Positions 32,587 through 40,553 of a stretch of DNA of 40,555 nucleotides are shown here, in pieces. This DNA comes from an uncultured bacterium (lineage in GTDB: Bacteria; Actinomycetota; Coriobacteriia; Coriobacteriales; Coriobacteriaceae). The stretch lies in contig CAJMPZ010000015.1 of assembly GCA_905215445.1 (NCBI GenBank), positions 1 through 40,555 on the forward strand, written 5' to 3'. The position numbers and the translations under genes are program-made. Below the pieces are notes generated by a model. The model was not told the origin of the DNA. It searched no databases and saw only the letters and a program-made list of their open reading frames with translations. Position 1 is the stretch's first letter. Each line of letters starts with the position of its first letter.

Positions 32587-33375
32587 CTAAAACAAGCAGC
32601 TCTCAATCAACTCTTTACCGCGCAGGGTGTCGATCCATTTCTGCGGAATTGCGTCCATGCCGTATGCTGCGCCGGCGAGGGCGCCTGCGACGGCTGCGGT
32701 GGTGTCGGTGTCGTCGCCCAGGTTGACGGCGGCAAGCACACAATCATCGTAGCTGTTAGTGTTGACGAAGCACCAAGTGGCTGCCTTAAGCGTGTCGCGC
32801 ACGAAGCCGCCGGATCTGATTTCGTGCTCGGGTGCATCTTTCAGACAGAGTGTCCATTCGGGGAGCGCGCCGTCCATCTCGGACCTCAACAGTTCGATGA
32901 ACTTGACACATGACTCGGTCGATGTTCTATGAGCGTGGGTGATTGCAGAGACCTCACGGATCTCTTTGTCTGTTGCATCGGCAAACGCCAGGGGTGCGAT
33001 GCGCATGAGCGAGCCGTTGCCGTTGTCGCGCTCGCCGGAGCCACCCTTGCCGGAGCGAAGGGCGCGGGCGGTCGTTCCTCCGTAGTCGAAGACGCCATCA
33101 ATCGTGTACTCGTCGTTGGCGATCCAGCTCACGAATTTGTCGCGCATGTCCTCGGTGTCAATGCGGCCGAGCTCTCTGATGGAGCCGCAGGTGGCGAGCG
33201 TCATAGATGTGTCGTCGCTCCAGGTGCCGGCGGTCTGCTCGTGCGTGCCGTAGCCGATCATGTCGGTGCATTCGAACGTGCCACGAGGTCTGAACTCGTA
33301 GGGAACGCCCAGCGCGTCACCGACGGCAAGCCCATAGATGCAGTCGCGCAGTGTTGTTTTCGGTCTGTGTGTCAT
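32587..33375 (-). CDS. ADP-ribosylglycohydrolase family protein (DraG-like)
   Basis: A 262-aa DraG/ARH-fold hydrolase, which removes ADP-ribose from arginine or other acceptors using two Mg or Mn ions. The metal-binding motifs are intact: GDALGVPYEF (18-27), TWSDDTSM (about 51-58), and the C-terminal NLGDDTDTTAAVAG (about 218-231). NGNGSLMRI near 118-126 is also typical. The start has AGAGGAG 7 bases upstream. It is the middle gene of a minus-strand row with a YhcG-type nuclease upstream (63 bases) and a 73-aa protein downstream. No nitrogenase or glutamine-synthetase genes are nearby, so a classic DraG role is unlikely; reversing a toxin-type ADP-ribosylation, or nucleotide-conjugate cleavage, are alternatives. 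No ADP-ribosyltransferase was found in the window. Confidence 0.88.
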   Translation of the reverse strand: MTHRPKTTLRDCIYGLAVGDALGVPYEFRPRGTFECTDMIGYGTHEQTAGTWSDDTSMTLATCGSIRELGRIDTEDMRDKFVSWIANDEYTIDGVFDYGGTTARALRSGKGGSGERDNGNGSLMRIAPLAFADATDKEIREVSAITHAHRTSTESCVKFIELLRSEMDGALPEWTLCLKDAPEHEIRSGGFVRDTLKAATWCFVNTNSYDDCVLAAVNLGDDTDTTAAVAGALAGAAYGMDAIPQKWIDTLRGKELIESCLF

Positions 33376-33438
33376 GGAAAGCTCCTCTTTTCCCGGGTGA
33401 TGTGGAGCGCCGTCGGGGGTATCGGTCGCAACGTGCTG

Positions 33439-34488
33439 CTATCCTTGCACTTCGCCATTAGTCGCTTCGTTGATGGCGCGGTACTCGGCACTCAGCTCGC
33501 GTGCCAGCTCTTCCTTGCTTGGAAGATACGGCAGGTATTTGGCGGCAAACACTTGGTCGTTGTCTTCGGGCAGCGTGTACTCGACGATCGAATCGCTTTT
33601 GTCCGCGCAGAGCACGATGCCTATGGGCGGATTGTCGCCTTCGTTCATGAGCTCACGCGTGTAGTAGTTCACATACATTTGCATCTGGCCCAGGTCCTGA
33701 TGCGTAAGGTCATCGGTCTTAAGGTCGATGAGCACGAAACAGCGCATCAGATAGTTGTAAAACACAAGGTCAATATAGAAATGGCGCCCATCAAAGGTGA
33801 TGCGCTTTTGGCGCGCCTCGAAAGCGAAGCCACGGCCAAGCTCCAGCAGGAACTTCTGAAGATGCGTGATGAGCGCCTGCTCTAGATCGCTCTCGCGAAA
33901 CGCAGTATCGTCCGAGAAACCTAAAAACTCCAGCACATATGGGTCGCGGATGATATCCTCGGGGCGACGAGCCGGGGCGCGCTTTTGGATTTCCTGGGTG
34001 ACGGCCTCCTTGTCCTTGCTGGCAAGTAGGCGCTCTCGGAACATGGTGTTGATCTGGCGCTCGATCTGGCGCGTGCTCCAGCGAGAATTGGCGCATTCGT
34101 TCATGTACCAGGCGCGAGCATCAGGGTCGGGAATTCGCATCAACCTGCGGTAATGAGTCCAGCTCAATTCGCTACGCAGTGCGTCGCGAATTGGAAACGC
34201 AAGAAAGAACTGACGCATATTGCGAAGGTTTGCGATGCCAAAGCCTCTTCCGAAATCCGCGGTAAGCCTTCTGGAGAGGCCCGCAATCAATGCCTCTCCA
34301 TATGCTGCGCGCTCCTCTCCGCCCTGTTCATCAACAATGCTCTTGCCGATCTCCCAATATGCCTCAACCATCGCAAAGTTAACGGCGGTATATGCCTTGT
34401 TGCGAGCGGCGTTGAGAATCGAGGAAACCTGCTTGTAAAAAACTTCTGGCACGATTGTCGATTCCCCGCGGTTTACCAGTTCACCCAT
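33439..34488 (-). CDS. YhcG-type PD-(D/E)XK nuclease (DUF1016)
   Basis: A 349-aa protein with an N-terminal DUF1016 helical domain (about 15-165: YKQVSSILNAARNKAYTAVN, AYWEIGKSIVDEQ, FGRGFGIANLRNMRQFF) and a C-terminal PD-(D/E)XK nuclease (about 178-335). The metal site is FYIDLVFY (Asp240) and VLIDLKT (Asp255, Lys257), with Glu203 as a further acid. The family is common on mobile DNA and beside restriction systems, and is thought to be a DNA nuclease, but its role is not settled. An in-frame TTG at 34491 precedes ATG 34488; ATG is kept. The ribosome site GAGGAAA is rather distant. Codon use is somewhat less GC-rich than in the repair genes. It heads the row with the ADP-ribosylglycohydrolase. 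Confidence 0.85.
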   Translation of the reverse strand: MGELVNRGESTIVPEVFYKQVSSILNAARNKAYTAVNFAMVEAYWEIGKSIVDEQGGEERAAYGEALIAGLSRRLTADFGRGFGIANLRNMRQFFLAFPIRDALRSELSWTHYRRLMRIPDPDARAWYMNECANSRWSTRQIERQINTMFRERLLASKDKEAVTQEIQKRAPARRPEDIIRDPYVLEFLGFSDDTAFRESDLEQALITHLQKFLLELGRGFAFEARQKRITFDGRHFYIDLVFYNYLMRCFVLIDLKTDDLTHQDLGQMQMYVNYYTRELMNEGDNPPIGIVLCADKSDSIVEYTLPEDNDQVFAAKYLPYLPSKEELARELSAEYRAINEATNGEVQG

Positions 34489-34656
34489 CAATATCGCCCG
34501 ACTTTCCTCTTGAGGAATGCATCTTTATTACATTTAGTTTAAAGCCTCGCGCGGACACGAATTGCTGCGTTGTCTGGCACCTTCGCATGGGGGCCTTGCG
34601 GTGGTTAAAATGTGACCATAAAGGCAGTTTTAGCGAACCCCACGGGAGTGACATGC

Positions 34657-34926
34657 ATGGACAAGAACACGCTGCTATTCCAGGACAAAGGTTCGGGTAG
34701 GTTTAAAGACGTCAAGATCTACCCTAACCGTATTGAGGTGCTCAAGAAGGGCACGTTTGGTGGCAAGCACACCGAGATTGTTTACCTTAAGGACATCACT
34801 GGGGTCAACAGGATCAAGGGCCGCGACGTTTTCCTACGTAACAGGCTGTTGACCGCTTGTGTCTTTAGCCTGAGCAGTCGTGCGAAGGCCCAGGAGTTTG
34901 TTAACGCGCTGAACATGGTGATGTAG
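34657..34926 (+). CDS. Small PH-like domain protein
   Basis: An 89-aa protein that looks like a single bacterial PH-like domain: strands (TLLFQDKGSGRFKDVKIYPN, IEVLKKGTF, TEIVYLKDITGVNRIKG) followed by one C-terminal helix (RAKAQEFVNALNMV). It has no membrane segment or cysteine pair. A GGGAG ribosome site 9 bases before ATG 34657 fixes the start, and the 15 upstream open codons are rejected. The function is unknown. It converges on the PLC-like gene, with a terminator between them, and is divergent from the YhcG-type gene. Confidence 0.6.
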   Translation: MDKNTLLFQDKGSGRFKDVKIYPNRIEVLKKGTFGGKHTEIVYLKDITGVNRIKGRDVFLRNRLLTACVFSLSSRAKAQEFVNALNMVM

Positions 34927-34951
34927 TCGAAAGCGGCGTTCGGGCCAAGGT

Positions 34952-34991
34952 AAAAATCGGGGGCACAGAACGGTGTTCTGCGCCCCCGATT
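34952..34991 (-). terminator. Intrinsic terminator of the PLC-like gene
   Basis: AATCGGGGGC pairs with GCCCCCGATT, with an inner CAGAAC/GTTCTG stem and a three-base loop. On the minus strand the stem continues into TTTTTA, so it terminates the gene ending at 35021; on the plus strand the T-run is poor. Confidence 0.85.
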
Positions 34992-35020
34992 GAGTCGATG
35001 TGTCTAAAAGGCTGGCTTGC

Positions 35021-37495
35021 CTATTCGCTGTCGTCCCCAGCGTTTTCGCGGTCATTTGCAAGCATCGCTGCGCCGGCGACTGTCGTCGCCACGGCGGCGG
35101 CAGCGAGCCCGGCGGCGATGCCAGAGCCGTCGCCTGTGCCGGCAAGCTTTCCGGCCGAGCTTTTGCCCTTGCCGTTCTTGTCGGCGCTACCTGCGTTGGA
35201 GCCCGTGCCACCGTCGGTGCCGGCGCCGTTGCCGCCCGCGTTGCCCGAGGCTGCAACGGTAAAGCTTGCGGCTCCATCGCTGGCGAGCGTGTAGTTCTGT
35301 GCCGCGTCGCCCAAAAGGCCTTTCGCGCGCACCCAGTACGTCCCTGCGGCAAATGTTTCGCCCTCGGCCATTGCCGTGCCCGGAGCGCCGTTCGCGTCGT
35401 GCACAAACTCGAGCTGGGCCGTGCAGGCATCGGTTTCGAGCTTGCCCTCGAGTGATGCCGCAATCTTGGCGCGCACGTCCTCGCCGGCCTTAAGGCCTTC
35501 GAGCCCCTCAAAGTGGGGTGTCAGCGCGCGTGGATCGATATCGATGGGCACGGAGCCCCGCAGCTCCGTAACGGTCTCGTTGCCCAAGGCGTCGACATCC
35601 ACATATTCGATGGCAAACGCATGGCCCGAAGCCGTCACGTTGAGTACGTTGCTGCTGTCGACAAGGCGGAAATGGCCCTCGCCAACGGTCTTGCCATCCT
35701 GGAGCGAGGCATCGCTCAGCGAGTCGCCGTACGTCATGCGCATGCGGCTCGGGAGGTAGTACGAAGCTGTCTGCTTGTGCTGTGTATCGTAATCGTAATT
35801 GCGCTGGTAGATGCTCCGGGCCAGCGCCGCATCAACAAAGTCGGATGCGATGATGCCAATGTGCTTGAGGTAATCTGACTTTGTTTCCTCGTTGTCGCTG
35901 GGGTTGATGTACGGGCTCTTGTACAGATGCTCGTTGACTACTCGCGCTGCGGTAAATGGGTTGCTTCCTTGCTTGTGATTCGTGCAGCTGGTGTAGTTGA
36001 TAGACCAGCAGCGCTCCAGGACTTGCTCCTTGGCCCCGTTATCGTCCTCGACATCTACCTCGTTGCGGGTGAGCTTAGCCGTCTCCTGCAGGGCCATATC
36101 GACCCAGCTGATCTTGTCGGTTCCGGTGCATTCGTAATGGTCCTGGGCATATACCTTGGTGCAATAGGCTTTTTTGTCGCCTGTTTCCCCTGCGGCTTCA
36201 AAGCCTTGCGCGTTTTGGACGAGACACATAGAGGAGCTGCTGGGGTGTGCTGCGATTTTGTTGTCCCATTCGGTTAGGTCGAGGCCCCACGTGTGGCCGC
36301 TTACGCTGTCGCCGGCGAGTCCAAATCGGCGCAGCAGGACGATCTTTCCGCGCACCTCGTTCAGTGTGGGAACGCGGCTCGACGTATAGAACAGTTTGGG
36401 GTTGTCGTCCAAAACCTTGGCGAAAGCCGTCGTAAGGCTCTCGTCAGTAGCCTCGTTGTTGCCTCGGGATACAAGCATGATGAGCGCTTCTGACGGATTT
36501 TCGTTCAAAAACTTTTTGAAGTAGCCAACGACATCGGAGAGATGCATGAAGTGCCCGTCTTTTTTGAGCAGGTAGCAACTTCCATGGTCGATGCCGGGGT
36601 CGTTGCCTTTTCCGAGTCGGATATCAAAATAGCGAATGCCTTCGAGCAACTGCGTGGGGATGTAGTCCTGCTGGCACTTTGCTTGCGAGGATTGGGGTTC
36701 GGTGTCGTTGTCCACGCTGCAAGTTCCCGAATCGTGCGTGCCCGGGATGCTCAGCTCGTCGAGGTACTTGTTGCCTTCGACGTGGCTCATCCAACATGGT
36801 CCGTCGACGTAGCTGCTATACGTGGTCCAGTCGATGCTGCTAACTGTGGCATTGGTCTTGTCCATGCTGTAGCCGACAAGCTCGAGCTCCCACGGAATGG
36901 AATATTTCTTTTGGCAAATCTTGTTGTTGTCTTGGTCTTTGCCTTTCGATTCTATGGCCAGGTAGTTAATACCGTTTTTCGTGTATATGCGGTCTCGAAT
37001 AATATAAGTTCCGTCGAACTGGCGGTCGAACGTATAGGCGCGGCTGTCCTTATGGTCGTACTCGCCACTCCATACGTGGATGACCTTTCCATCTTTGTCC
37101 GAGTCGCCATCGACCGACCAAATGCTGTAGCCCGTCTTCTTGTGCTCTTCGAAATTGAGCAGGGTGCGGATGGCATACCAGTTTGTGCCGTCCGCATCGG
37201 TCCCTACGTGCTCAAGGATGAGCTTGCTGGACGTGCCGTCATTAAACAGGTGGCAGACGTTGCCGATGACGTTGCCGTCTTCGTTGACGCTCGCGGTGCG
37301 AAAATAGCCCGCGGGGCGAAGGCGAATGACGAAATTACCGAGGTGCTCCGCCGGTTTGGGCGTGTCGTCTGCAAATGCCGCTCGCAGGGGAATGCCCGGT
37401 GCCGCGGTTTCTGGCAGGCTTGCAAGCGGCGACAGCGCCGCAAGGCCTAAGCCCAGCGTAAATGCTCGGCGACTGATGGCATGATGTTCGGCCAT
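35021..37495 (-). CDS. Tat-exported PI-PLC-like phosphodiesterase with possible sorting signal
   Basis: An 824-aa secreted protein. The N-terminus has a Tat signal (SRRAFTL, 8-14, then a hydrophobic run and an Ala-rich cleavage zone near 40). Residues about 50-210 look like a beta-trefoil lectin-type module (NFVIRLRPAGYFRTASV, and repeats). The catalytic X-domain of the phosphatidylinositol phospholipase C superfamily follows: ELSIPGTHDSGT with His254, then GIRYFDIRLG and a second His near 310 in DHGSC. A C-terminal YDG/Ig-like stretch (about 650-760) is followed by a Gly/Ser linker, LAGTG (784-788), a hydrophobic segment and a short tail, resembling a sortase signal with LAxTG. It would act at the cell surface on phosphoinositides or glycan-lipids. 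TATAGT at 37543-37538 is a likely -10; GGAGG precedes the start. Confidence 0.8.
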   Translation of the reverse strand: MAEHHAISRRAFTLGLGLAALSPLASLPETAAPGIPLRAAFADDTPKPAEHLGNFVIRLRPAGYFRTASVNEDGNVIGNVCHLFNDGTSSKLILEHVGTDADGTNWYAIRTLLNFEEHKKTGYSIWSVDGDSDKDGKVIHVWSGEYDHKDSRAYTFDRQFDGTYIIRDRIYTKNGINYLAIESKGKDQDNNKICQKKYSIPWELELVGYSMDKTNATVSSIDWTTYSSYVDGPCWMSHVEGNKYLDELSIPGTHDSGTCSVDNDTEPQSSQAKCQQDYIPTQLLEGIRYFDIRLGKGNDPGIDHGSCYLLKKDGHFMHLSDVVGYFKKFLNENPSEALIMLVSRGNNEATDESLTTAFAKVLDDNPKLFYTSSRVPTLNEVRGKIVLLRRFGLAGDSVSGHTWGLDLTEWDNKIAAHPSSSSMCLVQNAQGFEAAGETGDKKAYCTKVYAQDHYECTGTDKISWVDMALQETAKLTRNEVDVEDDNGAKEQVLERCWSINYTSCTNHKQGSNPFTAARVVNEHLYKSPYINPSDNEETKSDYLKHIGIIASDFVDAALARSIYQRNYDYDTQHKQTASYYLPSRMRMTYGDSLSDASLQDGKTVGEGHFRLVDSSNVLNVTASGHAFAIEYVDVDALGNETVTELRGSVPIDIDPRALTPHFEGLEGLKAGEDVRAKIAASLEGKLETDACTAQLEFVHDANGAPGTAMAEGETFAAGTYWVRAKGLLGDAAQNYTLASDGAASFTVAASGNAGGNGAGTDGGTGSNAGSADKNGKGKSSAGKLAGTGDGSGIAAGLAAAAVATTVAGAAMLANDRENAGDDSE

Positions 37496-37702
37496 GACTC
37501 CTCCATTCGCAGGGTGCGGTTATGCGATAGTTTTGGTCACTATACTGCCCAGATGTTTAAAGATGCTGGTTTAATTGTCTGCGCGGCGCAATAAATCGGT
37601 GGGCGGACGTGTTGGGGTGTTTATCGTTTTCGTACTGTTGCCACATTTGGGGCGGTTCCGGCGTCCGGCATCCTCGCGTTCGTCGGCTACCGGCATAAGA
37701 AA
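37496..37702. other. Intergenic region upstream of the PLC-like gene
   Basis: With the terminator and spacer up to 37800 this gap is 305 bases. It contains the PLC-like gene's -10 (37538-37543) and an AT-rich stretch at 37553-37580. No coding frame or other repeat was supported. Confidence 0.5.
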
Positions 37703-37728
37703 GGGAGGGTCGGTTTACCGGCCCTCCC
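37703..37728 (-). terminator. Terminator of lipoprotein gene 1
   Basis: GGGAGGG-T-CGG / CCG-G-CCCTCCC form the hairpin, and on the minus strand the stem is followed by TTTCTT. It lies 72 bases after the stop. The stem resembles that of the second lipoprotein gene (38538-38567). Confidence 0.75.
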
Positions 37729-37800
37729 TGGGTACGAAGCGCTGGGGTACCGTCGCTTGTTTGCACTGCGACCGTGTTTCCCGTTGCGCTCGCCAGTCGC

Positions 37801-38394
37801 TTAGCGCTTGATCTCGATATCGTCGAGCTTGACGTCCATGGCCTCGGTCTTGGCTTCGGCGATGTCGTCGGCAAACTCCAGAGACTTCATCATGGTCTCG
37901 ACGGCGTCCTTGTGCTCCTCGACATTGTCGATGCTCACGTAAACGCTGCCGCCGCCTGCTTCGGTGAAGTACTCAGTCGTTACGCCGCCCGAGTGTGTAT
38001 AGGAAGCGTTGCGCCAAGTCTTGCCGTTGTACTTGACGGGATCATTCTCGGTCCACTCAAAGTTGGCCTTCCATTTGGCCTCGTAGTCGAACAGCTCGTC
38101 AGCGTTCTTGTCAGAGTCGAAGACAGAGATGAAGCGATCGCTGGCGTGCTCGCTCTCGGTGAACTTAAACTGGGCCCTGTCGGCGGTGTCGCCGGCAACG
38201 TCGGTGATCTCGACGCCCTCGGGCACCTCGACCTTAAACCAAATGAAGTCGGTCCTCATATCCACGGCTGGCTTTTCTGCGCCGCCGCCACCGCCACTGC
38301 CGGTAGCGCCGCCGCTTCCGCCGCAACCCACCAGGGCAACCGCGGCAAGGAGACTGATGCAGAGTGTGAGAATCGCAAAGGCCTTCTTTTTCAT
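37801..38394 (-). CDS. Lipoprotein, paralogue 1
   Basis: A 197-aa lipoprotein: MKKKAFAILTLCISLLAAVA then the lipobox LVGC with Cys24 as the lipidated residue, a Gly/Ser-rich linker, and one globular domain (about 47-190). The domain begins TDFIWFKVEVPEGVEI, a strand pattern shared with the neighbouring lipoprotein, and ends with a helix (HKDAVETMMKSLEF) and a short strand. It faces the outside of the membrane. No known family name comes to mind; the fold may be of the PsbP/lipocalin-like type seen in small Gram-positive lipoproteins. GAGGAGG lies 8 bases before the start. It has its own terminator, so it is probably a separate transcript from its paralogue. Confidence 0.8.
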   Translation of the reverse strand: MKKKAFAILTLCISLLAAVALVGCGGSGGATGSGGGGGAEKPAVDMRTDFIWFKVEVPEGVEITDVAGDTADRAQFKFTESEHASDRFISVFDSDKNADELFDYEAKWKANFEWTENDPVKYNGKTWRNASYTHSGGVTTEYFTEAGGGSVYVSIDNVEEHKDAVETMMKSLEFADDIAEAKTEAMDVKLDDIEIKR

Positions 38395-38466
38395 GGTCGT
38401 GTCCTCCTCGATCTGTAACCGCCCATGGATTACCTGCCTTTACTGTACGCGTGGACGGCTCGCTAG

Positions 38467-38485
38467 GGTGGGCCATGTGTCCCAT
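38467..38485. repeat. 19-base element upstream of lipoprotein 1, copy 1
   Basis: GGTGGGCCATGTGTCCCAT occurs here, 73-91 bases upstream of lipoprotein 1, and identically at 39436-39454 upstream of lipoprotein 2. Its core GGGCCATGTGTCCC is an imperfect dyad (five of six pairs). It may be a shared operator or a dispersed repeat. Confidence 0.6.
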
Positions 38486-38530
38486 TCTGAGGGCCGGATT
38501 TGCGCCGACAAGTGGCAATATGCGCGGGTC

Positions 38531-38567
38531 CAAAAGAGGGGAGGGCCGATGCCTGTCGGCCCTCCCC
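38531..38567 (-). terminator. Terminator of lipoprotein gene 2
   Basis: GGGGAGGGCCGA pairs perfectly with TCGGCCCTCCCC over a six-base loop, and on the minus strand TCTTTT follows. It lies about 70 bases after the stop, the same distance as for paralogue 1. Confidence 0.85.
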
Positions 38568-38637
38568 GGGGTTGGGTGCCCGTTGCTTTAATGGGGCGCA
38601 TGTGCGCAGGTGCGCGTAGGCGCGTGCGGGTGTCCCG

Positions 38638-39240
38638 TTACTTGAGCTCGATGCTCGAAATCTCGACTTCGCGCGCCTCGGAAACTGCCTCTGCCATGTC
38701 ATCGGGGAACTCGATGGAGTTGAGGAGCGTCTCGGCTTCTTTCTTGTGCTGGTCGAAGTTCGAGATGAGGACGTAGACGCTTCCCGGCTCAACGTCGGTA
38801 AAAAGCATGGTTGAGATGCCGCTGTTGTCCTCGTATGTTCCGACGAGCCACGTCCTGCCGTTATACTCGACGGACCCGCCATCCTTCCACTGGAACGTAT
38901 CCCCCTTCTTTTCTGCCTGGTCGGCGTGGGATTCCTCGGCTGTCATCGCTTTTTTCCAAACGGGGATAAAGCGATCGGCCGAGGCGTTCTCGTTTTCGGG
39001 GAAGGTGAGCTGGACCCTGTCGGCATTCTTGCCGGCGGAGTCGCTTACGCCGACGCCCTCGGGCATCTCGACCTTAAACCAGATAAAGTCGGTCTTCTTG
39101 GCGACGGGGGCCTTTTCCTTGCCCTCGCTCTTGGATGCGCTGCTGCCCCCGCCCGATGCGTTCCCGCCGCAGCCGACAAGGGCAAATGCGGCAAAGAGGG
39201 CGATGCAAAGGGAAAGGATTGATAGGGTCTTTTTCTTCAT
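38638..39240 (-). CDS. Lipoprotein, paralogue 2
   Basis: A 200-aa lipoprotein with signal MKKKTLSILSLCIALFAAFA, lipobox LVGC and Cys24, a Ser/Gly linker and a domain starting TDFIWFKVEMPEGVGV. It aligns along its whole length with the lipoprotein just downstream, including signal peptide, SVYV.I.N...HK.....L strand-helix and acidic tail (EVEISSIEL). The two clearly arose by tandem duplication and have diverged. The frame is open for 47 codons further upstream, but AAGGAGG 7 bases before ATG 39240 and the signal peptide fix the start. The function is unknown. Confidence 0.8.
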   Translation of the reverse strand: MKKKTLSILSLCIALFAAFALVGCGGNASGGGSSASKSEGKEKAPVAKKTDFIWFKVEMPEGVGVSDSAGKNADRVQLTFPENENASADRFIPVWKKAMTAEESHADQAEKKGDTFQWKDGGSVEYNGRTWLVGTYEDNSGISTMLFTDVEPGSVYVLISNFDQHKKEAETLLNSIEFPDDMAEAVSEAREVEISSIELK

Positions 39241-39580
39241 GGTGGCGTCCTCCTTGTCTGCCAGGGACATCGTGTGCCGCGGGTTGTTGGGGTACTGATT
39301 GCGCTGGCGGCGGATGTCTCTGTGTACTGTGCGGCGATACCTCCGTTCGTTGTTTGCGGCCGTCGCTCGGCCGCGCCCCAACGGGTTCCTTACCTATAGA
39401 TATGCCCCAGCTTGTGCTGCCCGGGAGTCTCGAAAGGTGGGCCATGTGTCCCATGTTTGGGGCACGGGGCGCATGGGACGGCACGGCTCAGCATCGACTT
39501 TTCCATGTTGCGCAACAGCGTCTTGGGTGGGGGCGTATAGACTTGGCTGTGACAAAAGCTAAACCACGAAAGGTCGAACG
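39241..39580. other. Divergent intergenic region, 340 bases
   Basis: It separates lipoprotein 2 (minus) from the zinc-ribbon gene (plus). It holds the second copy of the 19-base element, and GTCCCAT (39448-39454) can also pair with ATGGGAC (39473-39479). A weak -10 TATAGA lies near 39537. I saw no credible gene in it. Confidence 0.5.
39436..39454. repeat. 19-base element upstream of lipoprotein 2, copy 2
   Basis: Identical to 38467-38485 and lying about 196-214 bases upstream of the second lipoprotein gene. The flanks differ, although both copies are followed by a G-rich stretch. Confidence 0.6.
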
Positions 39581-40432
39581 ATGTTCTGTCAAAAATGCGG
39601 ACAGCAAGTTCCCGATGGATCGACGTTTTGTACGCACTGTGGGGCCTCGCTGGCGGGTGGTTCCGTGCCGACGCCTACGGCTGCCGCACCGACTTCTGCG
39701 CCCACGTCCGGCCCGGGCCTGACCCAGTCGATGCCGCCGGTCGCGCCCTCACCTCAAAAGCCTAAGAGCAAAGCTCCGATTGTCATCGCGGTGGCGTGTG
39801 CCGCCGTGGTACTCCTTGGGGGCGGCACGGTGTTTGCGCTTACGGTGCTAAACGGGTCAAAGAGTTCCGGCACGCAGATTTCGGTGGTCGATACCGGGTC
39901 TTCGGACGAGCAGGATTCTTCTGCCAAGAAGAAGAGCGACAAGTCCAAGTCCAAGGAATCCTCGTCGTCCGATGACGAGGCCGTTCCCGAGGACGAGTCG
40001 GCATACTACGGTTCGGGCGATTCGGACGATTACCTAACCGACGTGCATACGTACACGAACGACATGCATCCTTATAGCATGTCGATTCCCAATCGCTTTG
40101 AGATGGAAGACACTCCCAACGGCAGCGGCGCTAGGTATGAGGACCCGGAGACGGGCTTTGTAATCAACCTGTTTGGCTACGTCAACGTTAACGACGAAAC
40201 TGCACACGAGATGTTTGTCGATGAGGACACCTCGGGTAAGGCCGACCTCTATACCGCGGAGGGCGACAACTGGTACGTGGTTTCGTGGCGCGAGGGCGAT
40301 ACGATCATTTACGAAAAGACGATCGTCACGGATTCGACAATTGCCACGGCGCATTTGGAGTACTCGACCGCGAACCGCGACATGGGGTCGAAGATTATCG
40401 ACACGCTGTTGCCGACGTTTCAGGTGGACTAG
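39581..40432 (+). CDS. Zinc-ribbon single-pass membrane protein
   Basis: A 283-aa protein with an N-terminal zinc ribbon (Cys3, Cys6, Cys17, Cys20: MFCQKCG..CTHCG), a Pro/Ala/Thr-rich linker, one membrane segment (66-90), a Ser/Lys/Asp-rich low-complexity stretch and an outer domain (about 155-283) beginning HPYSMSIPNRFEMEDTPNGS. The zinc ribbon should be cytoplasmic and the C-terminal domain outside. This build is common in Gram-positives, and the outer domain recalls the small lipoprotein domains next to it: a strand start, then a C-terminal helix-strand. The ligand is unknown. A GAAAGG site 9 bases before the ATG supports the start. Confidence 0.75.
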   Translation: MFCQKCGQQVPDGSTFCTHCGASLAGGSVPTPTAAAPTSAPTSGPGLTQSMPPVAPSPQKPKSKAPIVIAVACAAVVLLGGGTVFALTVLNGSKSSGTQISVVDTGSSDEQDSSAKKKSDKSKSKESSSSDDEAVPEDESAYYGSGDSDDYLTDVHTYTNDMHPYSMSIPNRFEMEDTPNGSGARYEDPETGFVINLFGYVNVNDETAHEMFVDEDTSGKADLYTAEGDNWYVVSWREGDTIIYEKTIVTDSTIATAHLEYSTANRDMGSKIIDTLLPTFQVD

Positions 40433-40442
40433 GCATCCGTGC

Positions 40443-40553
40443 CTATAGCCGGCAATCGGAAACGCCGATAGCCAGAGCTCCTGACGTGAGGGCTACTTGT
40501 GGGTTAGCTTGGCCTTTGGTTGCTTTCATGAGGAAGCCTGTGAAGGCCTTATC
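40443..40553 (-). CDS. C-terminal fragment of a GatB-tail-like frame
   Basis: A minus-strand frame enters from the right edge and stops at 40443. It reads [20 protein letters not shown] and ends [16 protein letters not shown]. The first part resembles the C-terminal GatB/YqeY tail (GFLVGQVMKATKGKANP), with four residues missing, but the last 16 residues do not. Codon use (ACA, GCA, CCA, GTA, AAA) is unlike that of the neighbouring genes. It may be a gene remnant, a foreign gene, or a chance frame. Confidence 0.3.
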
